A stretch of DNA of 25,140 nt, taken from contig JALPMN010000588.1 of assembly GCA_024243835.1 (NCBI GenBank), forward strand, positions 1 to 25,140. The letters are read 5' to 3'. This document shows positions 15,442-24,139 of the stretch, piece after piece. Below the pieces are notes generated by a model. The model did not search any database. It saw only the letters and a program-made list of their open reading frames with translations, and was not told where the DNA came from. Both the position numbers and the translations under genes were made by a program. How positions within the stretch are numbered: position 1 is the first letter of the stretch; each line of letters begins with the position of its first letter. This DNA comes from Enteropsectra breve (Eukaryota > Microsporidia).

Positions 15442-16485
15442 TTATGGGTATGAGGAGTGTTGCATATTTAAAAAGGAGAAATTTTGGGCATCATAAAAAT
15501 TTTAGAAGGCAAAGCTGAAAATGAAAATGTATATCAATTGTGCGGTGAAGAATGTAGATTACTTATTTGATGTATTAGGCTACAGATAAATATAATTAAA
15601 ATAGCTAGCATGTCTGTTATAAAAGAAATAGATGCGCGTCTGTTATAAAAGAAAAGATGCATGTCTTTATCTGTGCTCTATAACCAAACACTAGCATTTT
15701 ATAATCTAGCCCTGTTATTCTTGGTTAATGAAGTCCAATACGAAGAACTCAATCCATTAACAAATGCATTTAAATTAAACTTTTTATACACAACTTAATG
15801 CAGATCATTAAGTTATATGCCAAATGCATCATTTCCTTTGAATAAATTGTTACAAAGAACTCTTTAGCAAACAGGCAGAGAGTCCTTATTATATCTACGA
15901 TTAAGCCATCTTCTAAAATAAAAGCAAAATATCTTCTCTTCGTAAGCAAGTCGAATATCAGGACTGTAAATTCTTTAAAGTGAAAAAAATTTTAAGCATT
16001 TGCCTGAGAAGGTCTTCAGTATTTACGAATGTGGCCTTAAATTCCTTTCCACTCCCGAAATAATATTGTCTATATAACTTGCAATTAAATTCCTTCACTT
16101 TCAAAAAGGGGTATTTCACAGGAATGATTGCCCTTTCTTACCATGAATTACAAGCCTTAGTTCTAAAAGTCACGCAAGAATTTTTGTCTTAAATAACGAG
16201 CATTATAAAAACTCATTATAAAAGTTATCCAAACAGAAATCGTACCTCCCATACACAATGATTTATAGTGTATTTAAAACGTGTCTGTAGTTATTCATAT
16301 AGTAAACTATAATGTATCCATATTGTTTTATGAAGTGCATTCTCTTAAGCAAAATAACTATTTACAAAACTAAATCTATATATATATCCTGAATCTATGC
16401 CCTGAATCTGTATTCTAAAATAGGTTTAGAATACAAACCTTTACAGCCCTTCAGTAAAATAAAAAAACCTTATTTAAATAATATT
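15442..16485. other. Gene-free kilobase between the FHA-like gene and uL18
   Basis: The longest fully gene-free interval of the window, about 1,040 bases, AT-rich throughout. It holds a two-copy 26-base duplication (15613-15663) and TATATATAT near 16376. I found no tRNA, rRNA or snRNA signature and no ORF with a CCC-ATG context. It would be the first place to look for a small non-coding RNA or an unusually long promoter of the FHA-like gene. Confidence 0.5.
15613..15663. repeat. Two-copy direct repeat of about 26 bases
   Basis: TCTGTTATAAAAGAAA begins at 15613 and again at 15639. The units share the tail AGATGC and differ by a one-base change in length. A third TCT start at 15664 is not continued. 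Confidence 0.8.
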
Positions 16486-16490
16486 TTATT
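16485..16490 (-). terminator. AATAAA overlapping the uL18 stop codon
   Basis: On the minus strand the last codon CAA and the stop TAA form CAATAAAA, so the hexamer contains the stop codon, as in CCT5 and Utp22. Confidence 0.4.
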
Positions 16491-17340
16491 GAGCTGCTGC
16501 CAATTTAGCCTCAATTCTGGCTCTCTTTTCAGCATGTGTCATCTTCTTCATCTTAGAAGATTTCTCCTTCACCACAAATGGTGCCTTCTTGACCTTGGCT
16601 GGATTCTCAATGATGTTCTTGAGACAGGCCTCATACTTTCCATGGACATCCTCAGGGTTGATTCCCTTGGCAATGTATCCGCTGAACTGCTTCTTGTACT
16701 TCTCCTCATCATTCTCTCTGAGATTCATCATGTACTCCACGTTTGGCTTGCAGAATATTCTGTCTCTAAGAAGCTCTGGATTAAGGCCATTCTCTTCAGA
16801 ATATCCATAGAATCTGGACTCACTGTGTGGAATGCAAAGACCAGCATCAGAGGCACCCTTCATCGCTGCAAACACATTTGCTCCGGTGGATGATCTGGCA
16901 AGACCGATGTCAAGATAGACCTTGTATGCTCTGCGCTCATCCTCAACATCCTCACGCACGTTGTACTCGCCAACATCTGTCTGTGGAGCATAGATCTTGT
17001 CAAGACCGTTCTCAGCAAGAGCCCTTCTGCCAACAAGCAGTCCAGTGGCATAGGCTGCAAAGTAGTTTGTCAGTCCAAAATCAACACCGTAGTTCTTGAG
17101 CTCTGTAGAATCGGCATATGCAACAATTCTGTCTCCATCGATGTAAGCCTTGGTAATGGCACAAATTACTCTGCTGTTCGTTATTCTCACAACAAGTCTG
17201 GACTTAACCACACCGTATTTGTTGCAATCCTGTCTGATCATATTGGTTCTATGCTTGTAGTCGGTTTTACCTTCTCTTCTTCTCCTTCTTTTTACTTGAA
17301 AATTCCTCTGATAAGATCTTGTTCCCTTATTATCTGACAT
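16486..17340 (-). CDS. RPL5: 60S ribosomal protein uL18 (L5)
   Basis: Binds 5S rRNA with uL5 and is delivered to the large subunit as the 5S RNP. The 284-aa product matches eukaryotic L5 along its length. N-terminal SYQRNFQVKRRRRREGKTDY (9-28) contacts rRNA. NMIRQDCNKYGVVKSRLVVR (33-52), GLTNYFAAYATGLLVGRRAL (89-108) and YLDIGLARSSTGANVFAAMK (about 146-165) are the diagnostic blocks. The C-terminal basic helix is KMKKMTHAEKRARIEAKL. It is slightly shorter than the usual 297 aa. The start is set by homology and by CCC at 17345-17347 on the coding strand. AATAAA overlaps the stop codon. A six-copy 32-bp array lies 70 bases upstream. Confidence 0.97.
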   Translation of the reverse strand: MSDNKGTRSYQRNFQVKRRRRREGKTDYKHRTNMIRQDCNKYGVVKSRLVVRITNSRVICAITKAYIDGDRIVAYADSTELKNYGVDFGLTNYFAAYATGLLVGRRALAENGLDKIYAPQTDVGEYNVREDVEDERRAYKVYLDIGLARSSTGANVFAAMKGASDAGLCIPHSESRFYGYSEENGLNPELLRDRIFCKPNVEYMMNLRENDEEKYKKQFSGYIAKGINPEDVHGKYEACLKNIIENPAKVKKAPFVVKEKSSKMKKMTHAEKRARIEAKLAAAQ

Positions 17341-17344
17341 TCGT

Positions 17345-17381
17345 GGGCTGCAAATTTTTGGAAAATTTTTATGAAAATTTT
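17345..17381 (-). promoter_or_regulatory. CCC element and three AAATTTT blocks upstream of uL18
   Basis: Reading toward the gene on the minus strand, three A/T blocks containing AAATTTT or AAAATTT (within 17352-17381) are followed by CCC (17345-17347), four bases before the ATG. This is the densest such promoter in the window, in keeping with a highly expressed ribosomal protein gene. Confidence 0.65.
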
Positions 17382-17410
17382 AGATTGTGAAAATAAAACG
17401 CTCATATGGA

Positions 17411-17602
17411 GCATTTGCTAAAAGAATATTTTAAAAATGTAAGCATTTGCTAAAAGAATATTTTAAAAATGTAAGCATTTGCTAAAAGAATATTTTAAAA
17501 ATGTAAGCATTTGCTAAAAGAATATTTTAAAAATGTAAGCATTTGCTAAAAGAATATTTTAAAAATGTAAGCATTTGCTAAAAGAATATTTTAAAAATGT
17601 AA
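17411..17602. repeat. Tandem array, six copies of a 32-bp unit upstream of uL18
   Basis: GCATTTGCTAAAAGAATATT recurs at 17411, 17443, 17475, 17507, 17539 and 17571, exactly 32 bases apart and without a single mismatch between units. A seventh GCAT start at 17603 diverges at once. The array ends 70 bases from the uL18 start codon and 156 bases from the cullin stop, in the presumptive uL18 upstream regulatory region. Confidence 0.96.
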
Positions 17603-17758
17603 GCATCGTGAGAATAGCAAGATGGCTTTAGTACAAGTTCATTTGTTGTTTTTTATAAAAAAGTACTGCACAAGAGTTTTTAGCCATGTTAGTACTGCTG
17701 TTCTATAAAATTATAAATGTAAAAAGAAGAGTGTTTTACTTTTTAATTAATGAATATA

Positions 17759-20086
17759 TTATGGAATGTAGTGCAGTATCTTCTCACTCTCCTCTATGTA
17801 GCCTTTTTCTTTTAGATTTTCGACTGCTTTTTCAGCTTCATCGCTAAGCCCAAGCTCGGCAAGACTTCCTTTTAAATCCTCAAAACACTTGCTTTTTGTT
17901 CTTTTCAGAATCCTGCATATCGCTGCTTCTGCTGCCGGAACATTGCTACTGCTGCATTTGGCTGTTGACTCGCCCCTTTCATCCCGCTTTTCAATTTCGA
18001 ACAGATTTACATACTTTCTTTTGTTCTTCTTGGTGGAAAATCTTATGCATCCATCTTGCTCTTCAATCAGCTCATTTTCTACAAAGCACTCGAAATGTCC
18101 TCTGAAACTGGGACTTTCCATTCTTTCGCTTAATCCATTGAGTGATCCGTCTGAACTAGCCACATAGTCTCTAATATAAACGAAGTCCAGATACTGCACT
18201 GTGTCCATTTTGTATTGGCATTTCTTAAACTCAAAATATATTGGAGAAAGTCTTAGGTTAATGTCAAATTTCTCTCGATTCCGCAATGCTTCACTTTTTA
18301 TTGCACAGTTTTTAATATTTTCTAAGAATGCCGTTAATTCAGCCTCTCTATATTCTTTATCTTTTTCATTCTCTACCAGGTATTTATTCCAGAATCCCAT
18401 GGCATGCTTTAGCAGTCTTACTTTTACAGTCGATTCATATTCTATAACTTTATTATTTTCTATAATTTCATTATTTCCTGTTGTTACATGGTTACTATTC
18501 GCTCCAAAGATACTTACATTGTAGTAGAGATATGTGTCTATAATGCTGTATAGTTTAACAAGATCACTCATCCCCGCCTTTTCCAGGATATACATTAGCA
18601 GCCGACGTTCATTCTCCGCATCACAGCCCTTAAGGAGCCTCTCCTGGCACTTTCTTATATAGAGCTTAGCAGAGCGTTCATTAATCAGCATGCAGAAGAG
18701 ATCAACGAGCCTGTCTATTCTGTAGGAATAAATTGACTCTGGTTTCTGGTTAAACGCATTCAGCGGTGCAAGCTTAACTGTTTCAAGCTTATTTGTGTTA
18801 CCGTTGTAATAATTAAAACTGCTGTTATATTGGCTGTTGCTTACTGCCTTGTAGGATCTCCTGTAGCTCTCTATGTGACAGGAGTTACAACACTCGCTAT
18901 CCTTGAACTCAGTGGCCTCTTCTTTGTCGCTCAGATTCTTCACCAGATCTTTGTATGGATATGCTGTTTCTGCAGCCACTTGCACTGCTTTGGTCTCTTT
19001 TTCATACAGAAGCGTTCTAAACACAGCCATATTCTCACAGTTGGATTCCTCATTTATGTTATTTATCATTTCAAGCATCCCCCTGGAAATTAACTCTTGT
19101 TGTTCAGCACTTCTGTTTTTAAACTCCTGAATTGCTACTGCTTCTAAATTCTCCAAATAATCCTCCATTTTGTTGGTTACCAGCTGCACATACAGCCTGT
19201 TATATGCCTGGTAGTGGCTCTGAAATGAATCTGCAGTGCTGAGATACCGCCCAGCAAATGTCTTGTATGCCTCATTGAATCTTTTTCTGCTTTGTTCGTT
19301 CATCATACTGACTATTTTAAAGATATGCTTTATACTTTCAAATGCGCACATTTTGCTGATGGCAAAGTCCATTATTTCCTCAATACGGAAAGAAACACGC
19401 TCCACGATCTCCTTGCAGAGAAGACGCTCGTTGAGTATCGTCATCACGTAGTAGAGCTCCAGATACACCTTTTTGAGAAGGCGCCCGATGTCTGTGCTGA
19501 AATCAGTGGCCTTCAGAAAATTGTTCATGTACATCCGAATGAACTTCTTGAGCTTTTCTTCCTGTCCGGTCGCAATAAGAAGATCGATGTACAGCGTGGC
19601 GATGTTTCTCAGATCCTTGCAGTCCTGTTTGTAGTTCTGCCGGGAGATTTCGATATCGTGGAAAATAAGGTTTATAAGGCTCTCCTCAATCTTGTAGATG
19701 TAGTTGTAGTAAATACGGTTGTAAAAAAGATGCTCTATTTTCTGGATATGGTCTTTGGTTGTGTAATTGGTGTTGATATAAAAGCGCTCAATAAACTGGT
19801 ATTCCCTGGCAAGAAGGCTGCACGAATCGCGGAAGAGCTGGAACTGCGCCGAAATAAGAGGTATGCTGGCGGTAAAGAGGATGTTCTGTGAATACTCGGT
19901 AACTATCTGGTCAATCAGGTTGTAAATGGCCTCACCCTCGATGTAGTAAGTCTCTGCCGGGACTGTGCAGTACCGATAGACGAGATTGTAGGTCTCAATG
20001 AAATGCGCCCTGTTCAGAGAGGCGGGTGATCCAAGGATTATTTGTATGTTGTTCTCCAGGATTTGCTGTTCTGCGCTGCTAAGCAT
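17759..20086 (-). CDS. Cullin (E3 ubiquitin ligase scaffold)
   Basis: Cullins scaffold multi-subunit ubiquitin ligases, binding adaptor proteins at the N-terminus and Rbx1 RING protein at the C-terminus. The 775-aa length is normal. The N-terminal half is all-helical cullin repeats (for example FYNRIYYNYIYKIEESLINL, about 120-139). KLYIRKCQERLLKG followed by LMYILEKAG is the cullin-homology core (FY..HLAKRLL...M...LK...G). A winged-helix neddylation domain closes the protein: AICRILKRTKS with K728 aligned to the NEDD8-acceptor lysine, then NLKEKGYIEE and the terminal ILHYIP. The acceptor lysine argues against APC2. Which cullin class it is (Cul1-like or other) cannot be told by eye. CCCC (20089-20092) precedes the ATG. 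G+C content is clearly higher in the 5' third than in the rest. Confidence 0.9.
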   Translation of the reverse strand: MLSSAEQQILENNIQIILGSPASLNRAHFIETYNLVYRYCTVPAETYYIEGEAIYNLIDQIVTEYSQNILFTASIPLISAQFQLFRDSCSLLAREYQFIERFYINTNYTTKDHIQKIEHLFYNRIYYNYIYKIEESLINLIFHDIEISRQNYKQDCKDLRNIATLYIDLLIATGQEEKLKKFIRMYMNNFLKATDFSTDIGRLLKKVYLELYYVMTILNERLLCKEIVERVSFRIEEIMDFAISKMCAFESIKHIFKIVSMMNEQSRKRFNEAYKTFAGRYLSTADSFQSHYQAYNRLYVQLVTNKMEDYLENLEAVAIQEFKNRSAEQQELISRGMLEMINNINEESNCENMAVFRTLLYEKETKAVQVAAETAYPYKDLVKNLSDKEEATEFKDSECCNSCHIESYRRSYKAVSNSQYNSSFNYYNGNTNKLETVKLAPLNAFNQKPESIYSYRIDRLVDLFCMLINERSAKLYIRKCQERLLKGCDAENERRLLMYILEKAGMSDLVKLYSIIDTYLYYNVSIFGANSNHVTTGNNEIIENNKVIEYESTVKVRLLKHAMGFWNKYLVENEKDKEYREAELTAFLENIKNCAIKSEALRNREKFDINLRLSPIYFEFKKCQYKMDTVQYLDFVYIRDYVASSDGSLNGLSERMESPSFRGHFECFVENELIEEQDGCIRFSTKKNKRKYVNLFEIEKRDERGESTAKCSSSNVPAAEAAICRILKRTKSKCFEDLKGSLAELGLSDEAEKAVENLKEKGYIEESEKILHYIP

Positions 20087-20733
20087 TTGGGGAAGATTCC
20101 GACCGGGAAAAATGAAGTATGGGCTGAAACAAAAATATGAAACAGAAATATTTCTAAATAGGAAGGGCTAATCGAGTACTATCAATAGAATACCAATTTA
20201 GATGATTGTAGAAGTTTAAAAATTAATCAAAATTAAAAAGTGATAAAAGATTTTATGTTAGACGATAATGAACTATTTAATGACATTAGGGGCTATAAAT
20301 ATAAGATATTTAACATTTTATCTTATAAAAAATGTTAAAAGAGTTATGCATATATGCTTTAGATAATGGATGTTAGCATAAAACTGTTTCTTGTAAAATA
20401 ATGAATTATGTTTGAAAGATATTGGGTATTCACACGTTTAAACATACAAAATAAAGTTGATTTACAACATTGTATGATAAACACAGCCAAGAGAACAGAA
20501 GTAAAATGAATATTCAAGTAGTTTTGTATTTCATTCTTATGGAAGAATAAGAACTGTATTGAAAATCTTGTGTTTAAAAACCAATGCTCCGAATTATGGC
20601 TTCGTTTTAAAAATTTTGTAAATTTCATTTATACGTAAAAGCAGTGATATTTTATCTACTGCTGCTAATACGCCTCTGCTGTCATCTGGTTTCTTATGCC
20701 TTTAATTTTTTCTTTTGTTTGTAAAACTTTTCG
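20087..20733. other. Divergent promoter spacer between cullin and Sec63
   Basis: About 650 bases, AT-rich. It holds two overlapping, mutually exclusive inverted repeats at 20301-20338 and a hairpin at 20641-20662 (GCAGT..ACTGC with further pairing GATA/TATC). An 89-codon minus frame (20359-20628) is Phe/Asn/Lys-rich, lacks the start motif and looks spurious. Confidence 0.55.
20310..20338. repeat. 10-bp perfect inverted repeat, overlapping an alternative pairing
   Basis: TTAACATTTT (20310-20319) pairs with AAAATGTTAA (20329-20338) across a 9-base loop. ATAAGAT (20301-20307) can instead pair with ATCTTAT (20320-20326), which excludes the first hairpin. The sequence is AT-only enough that chance is possible. 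Confidence 0.45.
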
Positions 20734-20736
20734 CCC
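20734..20736 (+). promoter_or_regulatory. CCC element abutting the Sec63 start codon
   Basis: GCCCATG: the C triplet runs straight into the ATG, as at TFIIB, the 520-aa gene and the ORF at 24771. Confidence 0.5.
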
Positions 20737-22359
20737 ATGTACAACTACGATTATGATGAGAGTGGGCTGCTCTCAAGCTACCTGCTGCTCACAGTAGCAG
20801 CACCGGTGCTTGTCTATCAGCTGTACGCACTCACCAGGAGCAAGAGAAAATTTCCGTGTGGATGCAAAGAATGCAAGTCCAAGGGAGCATCTGTTTCCAA
20901 AAAACGCATGCTGTTTATCGCACTGCTGGCGGGGGCAACTGCCGTGCTGGTAAGAAACATTCTGAATATTAAACTGGCAGGAAAGGCGCTTGAATTCAAT
21001 CCAATGGAGCTCCTGGATGTTACAGAGAACGACTCGGCAGCGAAGATCAAGAAAAGCTACAAGAAAAAACTTAGACAGGCACAGCGTGTGCACAAGACGA
21101 ACACAAAAAATGGTGTTGAAAATTCACAGGCTCTCTACAACACCGCGCTCATGAATCTGAACAAGGCATATGAAATTATGAAGAATGAAGAATCGTATCT
21201 TTCATGGCTGGCATCGGGTATCGAGAGAAAACTGGTGATTGCAATCCCGTCCTTCTTTATCAATTTTAGCGGAACATCCATTTTGCTTTACTTGGCTATT
21301 TTCTGTGTGGCTGTTCCACTGCTTGCATTCTTGAAATACCGTTTTATCAAGAACCGCTGCTATATCGGCTCGCTCTTCAAAACCAACGAGCGTTTCTTTG
21401 AGGCAATGGACTCATTCCCAGCTGAGCAGAGTATTATGATCCAGTCCCTCCTGCTGTTTATTTCCAAAACAGATGAAATTAAGAATCGCAACTACAAAAA
21501 TGATATTTCAGATAAAAAGGGAACGATAGAGAAAATGCATGGGGAGCCGCTTCTTTCCGATGCGAACGGCTACATGCATGTCATGGACTTCCTGCACCGC
21601 ACAGGCTTTGGGCACAAGGCAGACCAGACGGCTATTAAGCAGGAGCTTCTCTATATGATAGACTCATTTATGAAAATATCACTCACAAACGACAAAACTA
21701 AGCTCTATGAGGGCCTGCTGCTTTTGAGAAAAATGGTTGTACAGGCTGTGTACAATCCAAAGTATTCCATTCTTCAGTATCCAGGAATCGATGCAGAGCG
21801 GATCTTGCAGGAAGAATATAAATGCAGTGCAGTTGTTGAAGATATGAGCAACAAAAACACGGCCAAATCAGGAAAGATCGATGAGGAAGTGTTGCAGAGA
21901 ATAACCAGCACCGAGGAATGCAAGAAATTCAAGGCGCATCTTCCCAAGCCAGTGCTGGAAGATCTTGAAATATATGCTTATGACACAAATGAAGACGATG
22001 GATTGGAAGAAAATTACACCAAAGTGGTTGATTCAAGTGTGGACAGCAAAACAGGCCTTATTTTCAAAGTGGGAAAGAACGTCGTTCCCGTTCTGAGCTT
22101 TAATCTGAAAATTAAGGGCGGATCGTATGAAAACTGCCATTCCCCGTATGGAGATGTAGATGTAAAACATAAATTTACGGTTTATTATAGAATTGGAAAT
22201 AAACTCATAAATGATGTTGTTGAAGTAGATAAGGAGCAGAATCTGAGTTTCAATCTGCCCTCGAGCAGACAGAAAGAGGATCTAATAAGAATATTTGTCG
22301 TTTCGAATGGATATTTTGGCACTGATGCATTTGAGCAGGTAACACTTCGTTACATCTAA
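20737..22359 (+). CDS. SEC63: Sec63-like ER translocation protein
   Basis: Sec63 works with the Sec61 channel in post-translational import into the ER, normally recruiting the lumenal Hsp70 BiP through a J domain. This 540-aa protein has the Sec63 layout: TM1 (about 11-31), a conserved CxCxxC patch (C41, C43, C46), TM2 (58-76), a lumenal J-like domain (about 87-150, FNPMELLDVTENDSAAKIKK), TM3 (177-200), then a cytosolic Brl region ending in a beta-sandwich (about 420-540, KFKAHLPKPVLEDLEIYAYD). The J domain has no HPD: the ungapped alignment gives QRV (116-118), and the nearest His is in HKT (119-121). The protein is shorter than yeast Sec63 (663 aa), having lost most of the acidic tail. AATAAA starts on the last base of the stop codon. 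Confidence 0.88.
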   Translation: MYNYDYDESGLLSSYLLLTVAAPVLVYQLYALTRSKRKFPCGCKECKSKGASVSKKRMLFIALLAGATAVLVRNILNIKLAGKALEFNPMELLDVTENDSAAKIKKSYKKKLRQAQRVHKTNTKNGVENSQALYNTALMNLNKAYEIMKNEESYLSWLASGIERKLVIAIPSFFINFSGTSILLYLAIFCVAVPLLAFLKYRFIKNRCYIGSLFKTNERFFEAMDSFPAEQSIMIQSLLLFISKTDEIKNRNYKNDISDKKGTIEKMHGEPLLSDANGYMHVMDFLHRTGFGHKADQTAIKQELLYMIDSFMKISLTNDKTKLYEGLLLLRKMVVQAVYNPKYSILQYPGIDAERILQEEYKCSAVVEDMSNKNTAKSGKIDEEVLQRITSTEECKKFKAHLPKPVLEDLEIYAYDTNEDDGLEENYTKVVDSSVDSKTGLIFKVGKNVVPVLSFNLKIKGGSYENCHSPYGDVDVKHKFTVYYRIGNKLINDVVEVDKEQNLSFNLPSSRQKEDLIRIFVVSNGYFGTDAFEQVTLRYI

Positions 22360-22364
22360 ATAAA
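22359..22364 (+). terminator. AATAAA touching the Sec63 stop codon
   Basis: The final A of the stop TAA (22357-22359) is the first A of AATAAA. The convergent neighbour ends 217 bases away. Confidence 0.4.
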
Positions 22365-22576
22365 AAAGTATAATTTATAAAAACTATCTTAAATTTTCTA
22401 TTATGTTTGAAATTCAAAGAATATCTTTACAGATTTAATATCAAACATCTTAGCCTGGAATGGTTTAAAGATAGCCTGTGCATCATAAGTAAAAACAGGA
22501 GCACTAAAAAAACTATCAAAAATACTTTTTCTTAAAACATATTCTAAGAGCAAAAAGCATTTAATATTCAAAAATA

Positions 22577-24139
22577 CTAGTTTAGTGCCTGGCTGCCAAA
22601 TAAACTTTCTATAATTTCATTTTCATATGCTTTTCTTAGTTCAATAAGCTCTTTGTGCTCAGCAAGCGCTTTTGCTGCACCGTTCTCCACCTTTTCATTC
22701 ATAAGATAAAATTCTCGTTTTATCGAGAAATCAAGCATGCTGAAGCTGTCTTTATAATAGTTAATGGGCATGCATCTTACATAAATCTTGGCAAGTTCAG
22801 TTGTATAGTACCTGACAAAGAGACTTTGTATCTCATTGCACTGCTCTTTTGGGAGATCAGAGATCTGCCACTCAAATAAGTCAGAAATACAAAGAATATT
22901 CTCGCTACTTAATTTCGAAGAGAATAAATGAGCCCACTCTATTATTCTTTCAAAATAGCTATGGTCTAGTGGTATCTTGAGTGAATGGGCAGCTTTTAAT
23001 ACAACCATCGTATTTGGAAGGGACATTCCTTTGAAACGCTTGTTTTTATCAAGGCTACTTAGCTGAGAAGCAATAATTTTCTTAACCATATCAGGATTCT
23101 CCTCTGTAGTAAAAGTATTTATCAACTCGTGCACTAAAACCCCTTTATGTTTTGATTTTAAATAAGCATCTGTCTTTTTTTCTATTTTGTAAACATTGTT
23201 GTTTATAAGCGCAGAAAGTATAAAATCCCACAGATATTTTGCTGAAGCTCTTGCTCCCTCCTGAGAGGTAGAGATGAGTTTCTCTGTATACATCCCTTCC
23301 ATGTAGTAGAAAGGGTCGTTGAACCTCATGATGTAAGCCATAAGATGATCTCCAAGGATCTGCTGCATTCCAATTAAATATGCTTTTTCAACATGGCTAT
23401 CGTAAACAGCCAGAAAATCTGAGGGGGAGTGGCACTGGGCGAGCTCGTTCCACAAGGCATCAATGGCGCATAGCAAAGATCCTGCTTTAAAGAGTTCAAT
23501 TTCACCAATGCTCGGAGCACTGCATGGAATGAATACATTTGATGGATCTTGGTATATTAAAACCTCATGGTATGCCTTGAAAAAGCCTCCATTTCCCAAA
23601 CCGTGTGTGTCTGCGTACGTGCTGAGAATGTCCCACAACCTTTCCTGGCCATAAACCGGAAGTGTATGACTATCAATTAAAATTCTCATCAGATCCATGT
23701 GGCTCACATACTGAGCATCAGGTGCATAGCAATAGCAGAGATCTTTAAATACTGCAAATGGAAGGCCTTTAGCGATAATTACGTATAAGATGTGGGCAAA
23801 TAGCCTGTTTATATCATTTGTTTTAAATTTCAGGGCACAGTCTGTATTTTGGCATTTTAATAGACTGCCTTTAGTTGCGGATGATTTTAGAAATGATTCC
23901 AAATGCGATAGTGTGTTACATTTAGGACAGCAGATATACGCAAGGCTGTAATTATTGTAATCTGGCATTTGTATATGTGAGCCTATTAAAAACTCTTCTT
24001 CGATCGCTAAAGGCAGGATACAGGATTTAGGGCCATTGCGTATTCTTTCCTTTATTAAAGTGTTGCTTACAAGCAAAGTTTCGCTATCGGAAGCTATATG
24101 CGATATTAGAGACACTATTATCGATATAGTTCTCAACAT
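22577..24139 (-). CDS. Uncharacterised 520-aa protein with possible signal peptide and zinc knuckle
   Basis: I do not recognise a family. The first 17 residues (MLRTISIIVSLISHIAS) have a short basic n-region, a hydrophobic core and a small residue before D18, compatible with a cleaved signal peptide. Four cysteines could form a zinc ribbon: CCPKC (C71, C74) and KCQNTDC (C96, C101). The remainder, about 110-520, is helix-rich with no second membrane segment, no ER-retention tail (it ends FGSQALN) and no obvious catalytic motif. The start is fixed by CCC (24140-24142) directly before the ATG, which makes the hydrophobic N-terminus real rather than an artefact. If it is secreted, it could act in the host cell or in the parasite wall; alternatively it is a nuclear protein whose N-terminal helix only mimics a signal. 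Confidence 0.85.
   Translation of the reverse strand: MLRTISIIVSLISHIASDSETLLVSNTLIKERIRNGPKSCILPLAIEEEFLIGSHIQMPDYNNYSLAYICCPKCNTLSHLESFLKSSATKGSLLKCQNTDCALKFKTNDINRLFAHILYVIIAKGLPFAVFKDLCYCYAPDAQYVSHMDLMRILIDSHTLPVYGQERLWDILSTYADTHGLGNGGFFKAYHEVLIYQDPSNVFIPCSAPSIGEIELFKAGSLLCAIDALWNELAQCHSPSDFLAVYDSHVEKAYLIGMQQILGDHLMAYIMRFNDPFYYMEGMYTEKLISTSQEGARASAKYLWDFILSALINNNVYKIEKKTDAYLKSKHKGVLVHELINTFTTEENPDMVKKIIASQLSSLDKNKRFKGMSLPNTMVVLKAAHSLKIPLDHSYFERIIEWAHLFSSKLSSENILCISDLFEWQISDLPKEQCNEIQSLFVRYYTTELAKIYVRCMPINYYKDSFSMLDFSIKREFYLMNEKVENGAAKALAEHKELIELRKAYENEIIESLFGSQALN

Noticed and set aside
17411..17602. 32-bp repeats as tiny introns (ATGTAAG...AAAAG)
   Set aside because: The repeats lie outside any reading frame and show no exon on either side.
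19292..19891. 199-codon plus-strand ORF inside the cullin
   Set aside because: Antisense to conserved cullin repeats in the G/C-richer part of the gene; no start motif.
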